Assembly (NCBI GenBank): GCA_964644555.1
Contig: CAZXWI010000005.1
Location: 1-32,638, forward strand
Direction: 5' to 3'
Length of the DNA stretch: 32,638 bases
DNA from: RUG14186 sp964644555
Lineage (GTDB): Bacteria > Bacillota > Clostridia > Eubacteriales > Anaerofustaceae
Positions 25,821 through 32,638 of this stretch are shown piece by piece (positions within the stretch are counted from its first letter, which is position 1; each line of letters begins with the position of its first letter). Position numbers and translations under genes: made by a program. The notes under the pieces were generated by a model. That model made no database searches, was not told where the DNA came from, and saw only the letters and a list, made by a program, of their open reading frames with translations.

Positions 25821-26726
25821 ATGAAGAATGATGCATTTTCAACATATAACCCAATAATCAATTTCACATTCTACATAGGTGCCATAGTTTTGGGTATGTT
25901 TTTCGTTCATCCCATGTATTTGGCAGTTTCCGTATTTTTTTCTTTTACATATTTATTTACAATACAAGGGAAAAGAGCTTTTAAAACATTGAGTGGAATG
26001 TTTGTATTATTTGTTATATTGTCTTTAATCAATCCTTTGTTTAACACATACGGACAAACTGTCCTTTTCACATATTTTAACGGCAGAGTCTACACATTGG
26101 AGGCTCTGTATTACGGAATGGCAACTTCATCAATGGTAATCAGCGTGTTGATGTGGTTTAATTCTTATAATCTTGTTATGACAAGCGACAAATTTATGTA
26201 TATTTTTGCACGATTTATTCCGTCATTGTCGCTTATATTTACCATGGTTCTCAGGCTTGTGCCGAATTACGAAAGAAAGATAAAACAAATTTCTTCCGCT
26301 CGCAAATGCATAGGCATGGCAGGGGAAACTTTAGATAAATCAAAGCAGCTCAACGATTCTATTACAGTCGTTTCGGCTTTAACATCATGGGCATTGGAGG
26401 GAGCCATAATCACAGGTGACTCAATGCGAAGTCGTGGTTACGGCACGGGTGATAGAAGCAGTTTTTCGATATATTCGTTTAAATTTAAAGACAAATTGCT
26501 GGTTGCTTTAATGGTTGTACTTATGCTGGTAGTTATTATTACCGCATCTTTCGGAGCCACATATGCTACATATACTCCGGAACTTAACATTGCAAAAATC
26601 GACAATTTTACATCTCTTTTGGGGATAGTTTCATATATACTATTGCTTTGTATCCCGACTGTATTAAACATCAGGGAAGAAATATTATGGAAAGTTTTGA
26701 TAAAAAGAAGATTTAATCAGCTATAA
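25821..26726 (+). CDS. ecfT: ECF transporter T component (first copy)
   Basis: A 301-residue integral membrane protein that couples ATP hydrolysis by EcfA to the substrate-binding S component. There are about five hydrophobic segments and the T-component signature SMRSRGYG near residue 205, preceded by the coupling-helix region RLVPNYERKIKQI. The start at 25821 (MKNDAF) is chosen because AGGAAAG lies upstream; an in-frame ATG at 25782 falls inside the preceding hairpin. It lies 12 bases before the ATPase gene. It is similar in plan to the second T gene at 29143, including the N-terminal YNPIINFTFYIG versus YHPTINLIYFTS. Confidence 0.88.
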   Translation: MKNDAFSTYNPIINFTFYIGAIVLGMFFVHPMYLAVSVFFSFTYLFTIQGKRAFKTLSGMFVLFVILSLINPLFNTYGQTVLFTYFNGRVYTLEALYYGMATSSMVISVLMWFNSYNLVMTSDKFMYIFARFIPSLSLIFTMVLRLVPNYERKIKQISSARKCIGMAGETLDKSKQLNDSITVVSALTSWALEGAIITGDSMRSRGYGTGDRSSFSIYSFKFKDKLLVALMVVLMLVVIITASFGATYATYTPELNIAKIDNFTSLLGIVSYILLLCIPTVLNIREEILWKVLIKRRFNQL

Positions 26727-26738
26727 CGGAGGATAAAT

Positions 26739-28409
26739 ATGACATCACAGTTTGAAATCAAACAACTCAATTTCTCATATCCGACAACAAAAGATAAATT
26801 GGCACTTGATAATATCAACTTGAAAATAGAAAAAGGTCAATATATCACCATATGCGGTAAGAGCGGAAGTGGCAAAACAACACTTTTGAAGCACTTAAAA
26901 AGCGTTTTGACTCCCCATGGAGTCAGAACCGGTTCGGTGTTATTCGAAGGTGTTGAGCTTGATAAGGTAAGCCAAAGAGATCAAAGCAGCAAAATCGGTT
27001 ATGTTATGCAAAATCCGGATAACCAAATAGTTACGGATAAGGTTTGGCATGAACTTGCTTTCGGCTTGGAAAGCTTGGGTTACGACCAAAAGACTATCCG
27101 CCTTCGTGTTGCCGAAATGGCAAGTTATTTCGGAATACAGACATGGTTTCACAAAAATGTTGCGGATTTGTCTGGGGGGCAAAAGCAACTGCTTAACCTT
27201 GCTTCCATAATGGCAATGCAGCCGTCGGTTCTCATTTTGGACGAGCCGACAAGCCAGCTTGACCCGATTGCTGCCGCAGATTTTTTGAATACCGTAAGAA
27301 AGATAAACCTTGAACTCGGCACAACCGTTATCATTACCGAACACCGCTTAGAGGATATATTCCATGCTTCTGACAGGGTAGTGGTTGTTGAAAACGGAAA
27401 GATAATAGCTGATGACGAACCGAGAAACATCGGTGAAATGCTTAAAAAGAACAATTCCGATATGTTTGCGGCAATGCCCTCTCCCGTGCAAATTTATTAC
27501 GGGGCTCAAAGTGATTTGACTTGCCCCCTTACGGTTAGGGAAGGCAGAAATTGGCTCAGCGAATATTTTGCCGACAAAACCGTCAGCGTAACGAGTCTGC
27601 CCGATGAACGCCCCATGAGCGAGGACTATAAATATAAGTTATCGTTAAAAGAAGTATGGTTCCGCTATGAAAAAGATTTACCCGATATATTAAAAGGGGT
27701 TGATGTCAATGTGCCGGAAAACAGCATTTTTGCCATAGTCGGCGGAAACGGTACAGGTAAATCCACAACGCTTAAAACCATTTGCGGCATTTGCAAGCCT
27801 TACCGTGGTAAGGTAATTATTGATGGAAAAAATATCGATAAATATAAAAAGGACGAATTGTTCAAAGGTTTACTTTCCATGCTTCCGCAGGATCCGCAGA
27901 GCTTGTTCGTTAAGAAAACGGTAAGAGAAGATTTGGAAGAAATGATAAAAGCAACTTCTGCCGAAAAAGAAGAAAAGGTCAGAAATATTGCCGAAATATG
28001 CGAAATAACAGAACTTCTTGACTCTCACCCTTATGATTTATCAGGCGGTGAACAGCAAAGAGCAGCTTTGGCTAAAGTGCTTTTGACTAATCCGCAAATA
28101 CTTCTTTTGGACGAACCGACAAAAGGCATCGACAGTTTCTTTAAACTTAAATTTGCCGAAATATTAAACAAACTTAAATCTCAAGGAGTTACCATAGTTA
28201 TGGTAAGCCATGATGTAGAGTTCTGCGCAAAATATGCGGACACGGTAAGTATGTTCTTTGACGGAAGCATAATCACAACCAACACACCGAGAAGATTCTT
28301 CTCTCAAAACAGCTTTTACACCACAGCAGCCAACCGTATGGCAAGGCATATCTTTGAAAATGCGGTTACCAATGAGGACGTAATCGAGCTTTGCAGAAAA
28401 AACCGATAA
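26739..28409 (+). CDS. ecfA: ECF transporter fused ATPase (EcfA-EcfA')
   Basis: A 556-residue protein with two ABC ATPase domains in one chain, both apparently intact. Domain 1 (about 5-235) has Walker A GKSGSGKTT, signature LSGGQKQ, Walker B LILDEPTSQLDP and the H-loop TEHRLED. Domain 2 (about 300-530) has GGNGTGKSTT, LSGGEQQ, LLLDEPTKGID and the H-loop SHDVEF. It sits on the cytosolic face and powers the ECF importer. The fusion replaces the separate EcfA1/EcfA2 pair of many Firmicutes and indicates a dedicated (one-substrate) system rather than a shared module. Gap to the S-component gene: 27 bases. Confidence 0.92.
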   Translation: MTSQFEIKQLNFSYPTTKDKLALDNINLKIEKGQYITICGKSGSGKTTLLKHLKSVLTPHGVRTGSVLFEGVELDKVSQRDQSSKIGYVMQNPDNQIVTDKVWHELAFGLESLGYDQKTIRLRVAEMASYFGIQTWFHKNVADLSGGQKQLLNLASIMAMQPSVLILDEPTSQLDPIAAADFLNTVRKINLELGTTVIITEHRLEDIFHASDRVVVVENGKIIADDEPRNIGEMLKKNNSDMFAAMPSPVQIYYGAQSDLTCPLTVREGRNWLSEYFADKTVSVTSLPDERPMSEDYKYKLSLKEVWFRYEKDLPDILKGVDVNVPENSIFAIVGGNGTGKSTTLKTICGICKPYRGKVIIDGKNIDKYKKDELFKGLLSMLPQDPQSLFVKKTVREDLEEMIKATSAEKEEKVRNIAEICEITELLDSHPYDLSGGEQQRAALAKVLLTNPQILLLDEPTKGIDSFFKLKFAEILNKLKSQGVTIVMVSHDVEFCAKYADTVSMFFDGSIITTNTPRRFFSQNSFYTTAANRMARHIFENAVTNEDVIELCRKNR

Positions 28410-28436
28410 ATTTTATCATATAAGGAGTACGAAAAT

Positions 28437-29153
28437 ATGCAAAAAAACAAACTCAGTAAGCGTACATGGATAAGCATATTCATCATTTTGATATTAGTTC
28501 CCATAACTATATATGTGGCATGGAAGCTTGGAGATAGAAAATATTATTTGGCAAGCGTTTTGATAATCATTTACACAATGGTGCCGTTTTTCATGGTTTT
28601 TGAAAATAGGAAGCCAAAAGCTCGTGAACTTGTGGTAATTGCGGTAATGTGCGCCATTGCAGTTGCTTCAAGAGCTGCTTTTATAATGCTACCCCATTTT
28701 AAGCCACTTACAGCCATAGTTATAATCACAGGCATTGCATTCGGTGCCGAAGCGGGATTTTTGACAGGAGCGGTAAGCGGATTTGTTTCTAACTTCATAT
28801 TCGGTCAAGGCCCATGGACACCATGGCAGATGTTCGCATACGGTATTGCCGGATTCCTTGCGGGAATTTTATATCAAAAGGGTATCCTTAAAAAGGATAA
28901 ATTGCCTTTGTGCATATTCGGATTCTTATGTGTATTCTTGATAGTTGGTCCATTGCTTGATACATGTGCCATATTTACATTGCCCACAAGCGTTGACGGC
29001 ATAGGAATCGGTGCAATCTATTTATCGGGAATTCCGGTTAATTTGGTGCATAGTGCGGCAACTGTAATCACTTTGTTCTTGGTATCAAAGCCCATGTTTG
29101 AAAAACTCGACAGAATAAAATTAAAATACGGAATGATGGAAGATGAAGTTTGA
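28437..29153 (+). CDS. ECF transporter S component, CbrT-like, probably for cobalamin
   Basis: A 238-residue membrane protein that would bind the vitamin. The core (about 60-225) carries REL-(V)-VIAVMCAIAVASRAAF, LPHFKPLTAIVIITGIAFG, GFVSNFIFGQGPWTPWQM and a GIPVNLVHSAATV segment, which I recognise from the S-component family that includes cobalamin-type CbrT. Two extra hydrophobic segments (about 11-55) precede the core. The substrate is supported by riboswitch 3, the DUF4430 partner and cobO, not by sequence alone; another cofactor or a cobamide precursor is possible. It overlaps the next gene by 11 bases. Confidence 0.82.
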   Translation: MQKNKLSKRTWISIFIILILVPITIYVAWKLGDRKYYLASVLIIIYTMVPFFMVFENRKPKARELVVIAVMCAIAVASRAAFIMLPHFKPLTAIVIITGIAFGAEAGFLTGAVSGFVSNFIFGQGPWTPWQMFAYGIAGFLAGILYQKGILKKDKLPLCIFGFLCVFLIVGPLLDTCAIFTLPTSVDGIGIGAIYLSGIPVNLVHSAATVITLFLVSKPMFEKLDRIKLKYGMMEDEV

Positions 29154-30021
29154 TTCGTATCACCCAACGATAAATTTAATATATTTTACCTCGGTAATTG
29201 CATTTACCATACTGTTTAAGCACCCGATATTTCTTGCCATATCCTACATATGCTCTTTTGTATATTCGGTCAAATTAAACGGCTTGAAAGCATTTATATT
29301 CAATGTGGTTCTTATCCCCTTGATAGGTGCATATTCCTTGTGGTATTCCTATTACAACCATTTCGGGGTAACATATTTAAGACAGAATTTTGTAGGCAAT
29401 AATATCACGCTCGAATCCTTGGTATACGGTCTTGTTTTGGGCTTTGTCATAGCAAGTGTGATAATGTGGTTTTCATGCGTTCATGCGGTATTTTCTACCG
29501 ATAAAATAATATATTTGTTCGGGCGAGTGTCTCCGAGATTATCTTTGTTTATCTCCATAATCCTTAGGACTGTTCCACGAGTTAAGCAAAGAGCAAAAAA
29601 AATAAATACTGCTCAAAAGTCGATAGGCAGAGGCTCAAACCAAGGGAATATATTTAAAAGGCTGTATCATGTTTTGAGGCAGGCTTCAATAGTATTAACA
29701 TGGACATTGGAAAATTTCGTAGAAACATCCGACTCCATGCGCTGTAGGGGGTACGGGCTTAAAGGCAGAACAGCTTTCAGTATTTATCGTTTCGATAATA
29801 GGGATCGAAGCTTTGTAATCACCATATTTTGGTGCCTTACGGTAATACTCATGGCAGTTTTATTAGATCAGGTAAATATACAATATAATCCTCAAATAGT
29901 GTTTAACCGAATAACTGCGCTATCATATGTATTTTATTTTGCTTATGCATTTTTATGCCTGCTTCCCGTGGGGCTTCAAATTGCCGGCGAAATAAGATTC
30001 AAAAGATTGATTTCGAAATAA
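29143..30021 (+). CDS. ecfT: ECF transporter T component (second copy)
   Basis: A 292-residue membrane protein with the T-component signature SMRCRGYG near residue 200, the coupling region RTVPRVKQRAKKIN, and an N-terminus (YHPTINLIYF) like that of the first T component. Its ATG lies inside the end of the S-component gene (11-base overlap), so translation is probably coupled. A second T component in a unit with one fused ATPase and one S component is unusual. It may be an alternative partner or part of a heteromeric complex. It is the last gene of the operon. Confidence 0.86.
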   Translation: MKFDSYHPTINLIYFTSVIAFTILFKHPIFLAISYICSFVYSVKLNGLKAFIFNVVLIPLIGAYSLWYSYYNHFGVTYLRQNFVGNNITLESLVYGLVLGFVIASVIMWFSCVHAVFSTDKIIYLFGRVSPRLSLFISIILRTVPRVKQRAKKINTAQKSIGRGSNQGNIFKRLYHVLRQASIVLTWTLENFVETSDSMRCRGYGLKGRTAFSIYRFDNRDRSFVITIFWCLTVILMAVLLDQVNIQYNPQIVFNRITALSYVFYFAYAFLCLLPVGLQIAGEIRFKRLISK

Positions 30022-30047
30022 ATTTAATTTGTGAATATTTGTTAAAT

Positions 30048-30083
30048 AATAACGGTACAGCATAACTATGCTGTACCGTTATT
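30048..30083. terminator. Long hairpin between the ECF operon and the small minus-strand gene
   Basis: A perfect 16-bp stem (30048-30063 with 30068-30083) and a 4-base loop. The T run is weak on either strand (TTATTTATG on plus). It lies between two convergent units and probably ends both. Confidence 0.7.
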
Positions 30084-30097
30084 TATGCTCGATTTAT

Positions 30098-30268
30098 TTA
30101 CAATTTGAATTTGCTGTTTGGTGCGTATGCCGTTTTTACTATAAGCTCATCGACTGCATCGGTATATTTGCCTTCTGCTATTAATGCGTTTCTAAGTTCG
30201 TTCAATGCTCGAATAACAATATTTTGTTCATACTCGTCAAGGGCTAAATAATATTTTTTCTCTTTCAT
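30098..30268 (-). CDS. Small conserved-looking protein of 56 residues
   Basis: The ATG (minus strand, 30268) has AAAGGAGA six bases upstream; the stop is at 30098-30100. The product begins MKEKKYYLALDEYE and contains ALNELRNALIAEGKYTDAVD, a pattern I associate with small hypothetical proteins common in Clostridia. It is charged, helical, without signal peptide. It lies 53 bases after the addA stop with no clear promoter between, so it may be co-transcribed with addA. Function unknown. Confidence 0.7.
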   Translation of the reverse strand: MKEKKYYLALDEYEQNIVIRALNELRNALIAEGKYTDAVDELIVKTAYAPNSKFKL

Positions 30269-30321
30269 TGTTATCTCCTTTGTAGGTATGATAAAGTGTG
30301 TTTTAAAAAAATTTAGCTTAA

Positions 30322-32638
30322 TCAGTCTATCGTTACTTCTTCGGTTTCGTTAACCGAAAGGTAGCATATATAAGCCTTGTCTGCTTTCTTTGAATTTAAC
30401 ATTTCATATGCTTTCGCATACATTTTGACTTGCTTGGAATAAATCTCGTTAAGCTCCATTCTGCGCTTCCCTTTGGGGTTTTTGTCCGTTTTGTAATCTA
30501 AAATATAAACTTTATTCTCATATTCGAATAAGCAGTCTATAACGCCCTGTATAAGAAGTGTTTCTTCCGAATTCGCCCATTCTTCGTTTATTTCGGACGC
30601 TTTTACTCTGAGTATGAACTCGTATTCACGATAAAGCACATCTGCGTTTATCATCTTTTGCCCAAGAGGAGAGTTTAAAAATGCCATTATCGAATCTTTG
30701 TTTATGAGTTCAGCGGCAGCTTTCGTTATGATGCCGAACTTTAATGCAGATTCTATTGCATTATTAAGGCTAAGCAGGGTATCCTGTCTTGCTGCATTTA
30801 TGTCGATATTTTGCAATAGGTAATGTGTAATTGTGCCTATATCGGCTGATGTTATGCTCTCATCCCTTGCAAATGACGGTGCATCGGCAATTTGAATAAC
30901 CTTTTGTCCGACAACGAGATTTTCGCTGTTTTTAAGTTCACTCACACTCATCTTGGTCGGAATGTGCTGCTCTGTTTGATATGGGTAAGAGTACGAAAGG
31001 TTTCGCTTTATTATTTCGTCCGTATTATCATTTGATGAAATAATTTCTTCGTTTTGGGTGAGCAAAATATTATCACCGGCTACGTCAAGAGCATTTTGTG
31101 CCGAAAATTCAAAGAATTTTGCATCATCGCTTTCGTATAATCCCAAATAGAGCAGTGTGATAAAGTTATTTGCGCCTATTACCGATTGCTTAGTAACAAG
31201 ATTTTCTTTTGGCAGGTTTTTATATGCGTTGTCCGAAACCAGTGCCGTGAAATAAAGCCGTTTGATAGCTCTTGTGGCTGCCACATAGAGTATACGCATT
31301 TCTTCTTGGGCTTCGCTCATCTTATAAAGTGCATTTGCCAAATCTCGATTAAGAGTATTTGCCTGATACGAAAACACATCGTCTTTGTATACGGGGCAAA
31401 TGCCGAGGTCTTTATGCATGGTAAAGTTTGAATCGGAATTGCCGTTTCGGTAGGTGGTAGCGCAATCTACCACAAAAACAATGTTGAACTCAAGCCCCTT
31501 GCTTTTGTGTATTGTCATAAGGCGTACACCCTCTTTGGCATTTTGTGAGGTGCTTTTTTTAAATAATTTGCTGTCCTTTGCCTTTTGCAAATAATTGATA
31601 AAGCCCCCTAAACCTTTCATGAATGAGGATTCGTACCCCGATGCCATATTTTTAAGCACTCTTAAGTTGTTTTGGCGCTTTTCTCCATCGGGAAGAGTGC
31701 CTACTTGAGCATAAATATTGGTTTTGGAATAAATTCTTCGTACCAAATCCTCCAATGAACTGTAGCGAGAAAACTCGGTAAATTCATTTATTTGAGATAG
31801 CATATACCCTATTTTAGCTGCGATATCTTTATTTTCACCTGTTTTTACATAGTTTGTTACAGCGTTATAAAACTGTGGCTCATCGGAAGAATGAAGTTTT
31901 ATACTTACCAATTCATCGGGAGTGAAATTATAAATTATGCTTCGCATAACCGAGGCAAGTGCGATATCGTCTTTGTAGTTATCGATGACTTTGATGAGAT
32001 TTATTACAAGCGATACTTCCATAAGGTCGTAAAAATCATCTTTATCATCGCAGATGGTCGATATGCCGTAGTTTTTGAATGCTTCGATGTAATATTTTGC
32101 ACTGGAATTCATGCTTCGTGAAAGAATGGCGATATCCGAAGGGATAATCTTTCGCATTGAATTGAGTTCTTTGTCGAATATTTGCTCGTTTAATAAATCC
32201 TTGACTGTTTTTGCCACATACATTGCCTCGATGGTTTTTTTATCGGGCAGGGGATTCGATTCGTCGGTGTATTCGGAATCTGCTTTGGGCATATAAAGAG
32301 TGTGTACTTCGGGCTTAAGTGCATCATCACTGTAGTTATTCGAATTCATACTCTCCTTTGCCTCTTTGTAGTCTATGCCGCCGCTGTCTTTGGTCATAAC
32401 ACGGGAAAAAAGAGTGTTTACCGCATTGATTATTTTGGCATCGCTGCGGAAGTTGTCGGATAAATGTATCATGCTGCCGCATTCGGGAGAATTTTCATAC
32501 ATCTCTCTGCGAGAGGTAAACAAAGTCGGTTCAGCCTCTCTGAAAGAGTATATGCTTTGTTTTACATCACCTACGGTAAAGAGATTATTTTCTTTTTTAA
32601 TTAAGTTGATTATTTCTTCCTGAATATCGTTGGTGTCT
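30322..32638 (-). CDS. addA: AddA, ATP-dependent helicase/nuclease subunit A (5' part outside window)
   Basis: The frame is open to the window edge, giving 771 residues of the C-terminal part of a protein usually about 1150-1250 long; no start is visible. AddA, with AddB, processes double-strand breaks for RecA recombination. Visible UvrD-type motifs in order are DTNDIQEE (end of motif II), VGDVKQSIYSFR (III), DNFRS (IV), LMTIHKSKGLEF (V) and VAATRAIKRLYF (VI). The C-terminal RecB-type nuclease has GVIDCLFE and ILDYKTDKN, with the expected catalytic Asp and Lys. The methionine at 32523 is not the start because conserved sequence continues before it. addB would be expected further upstream, outside the window. 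Confidence 0.93.
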   Translation of the reverse strand, partial: DTNDIQEEIINLIKKENNLFTVGDVKQSIYSFREAEPTLFTSRREMYENSPECGSMIHLSDNFRSDAKIINAVNTLFSRVMTKDSGGIDYKEAKESMNSNNYSDDALKPEVHTLYMPKADSEYTDESNPLPDKKTIEAMYVAKTVKDLLNEQIFDKELNSMRKIIPSDIAILSRSMNSSAKYYIEAFKNYGISTICDDKDDFYDLMEVSLVINLIKVIDNYKDDIALASVMRSIIYNFTPDELVSIKLHSSDEPQFYNAVTNYVKTGENKDIAAKIGYMLSQINEFTEFSRYSSLEDLVRRIYSKTNIYAQVGTLPDGEKRQNNLRVLKNMASGYESSFMKGLGGFINYLQKAKDSKLFKKSTSQNAKEGVRLMTIHKSKGLEFNIVFVVDCATTYRNGNSDSNFTMHKDLGICPVYKDDVFSYQANTLNRDLANALYKMSEAQEEMRILYVAATRAIKRLYFTALVSDNAYKNLPKENLVTKQSVIGANNFITLLYLGLYESDDAKFFEFSAQNALDVAGDNILLTQNEEIISSNDNTDEIIKRNLSYSYPYQTEQHIPTKMSVSELKNSENLVVGQKVIQIADAPSFARDESITSADIGTITHYLLQNIDINAARQDTLLSLNNAIESALKFGIITKAAAELINKDSIMAFLNSPLGQKMINADVLYREYEFILRVKASEINEEWANSEETLLIQGVIDCLFEYENKVYILDYKTDKNPKGKRRMELNEIYSKQVKMYAKAYEMLNSKKADKAYICYLSVNETEEVTID

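Noticed and set aside
32466..32523. The methionine at 32523 as the start of addA
   Set aside because: Conserved helicase sequence (DTNDIQEE, VGDVKQSIYSFR) continues in frame before it to the window edge, so the gene is truncated by the window.

Overview
The window is AT-rich DNA from an anaerobic, Gram-positive-type bacterium, most likely an acetogen-like member of the Clostridia. The evidence is a bacterial acs cluster of the Wood-Ljungdahl (acetyl-CoA) pathway, surface proteins ending in sortase-like sorting signals (VPITGD, PKTGD), ECF-type vitamin transporters, AddA-type recombination helicase, and T-rich intrinsic terminators. A species cannot be named from sequence reading alone.

Layout. 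1-6520: a promoter, then cooC-acsD-acsC-acsE-acsB, encoding a CODH/ACS maturation ATPase, both subunits of the corrinoid iron-sulfur protein, its methyltransferase and acetyl-CoA synthase. A terminator-like hairpin lies between acsE and acsB, and another ends the unit. 6530-7830: a REP-associated-type Y1 (HUH) transposase gene on the minus strand, surrounded by seven copies of a short palindrome, TAACNNNGTTA. 7995-12961: a 1569-residue secreted von Willebrand A adhesin with four C-terminal pilin-like repeats and a cell-wall sorting signal. 13036-14788 (minus): an MFS efflux-type transporter overlapping a DUF2284 cysteine-rich protein gene. 14912-30021: a corrinoid acquisition locus. 30098-32638 (minus): a 56-residue conserved-looking small protein and the 3' part of addA, which runs off the window.

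The corrinoid locus is the most notable part. Three cobalamin riboswitches, each followed by an intrinsic terminator, precede (i) a 1327-residue wall-anchored protein with a transcobalamin-like DUF4430 domain, Ig-like repeats and a PQQ-type beta-propeller; (ii) a cob(I)alamin adenosyltransferase (cobO); and (iii) a long unit made of a 39-codon ORF, a second propeller protein (membrane-anchored), a membrane-anchored FecR-like/DUF4430 protein, and a complete ECF transporter (EcfT, fused EcfA-A', an S component of the CbrT-like type, and a second EcfT).

How it fits together (inference): the acs genes create a high demand for corrinoid because the AcsCD protein carries it as cofactor. The riboswitch-controlled genes would capture corrinoid at the cell surface, hand it to the ECF importer, and adenosylate it inside. 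Domain calls rest on recognised motifs; cobalamin as the ligand of the surface proteins is inferred from the riboswitches and neighbours.
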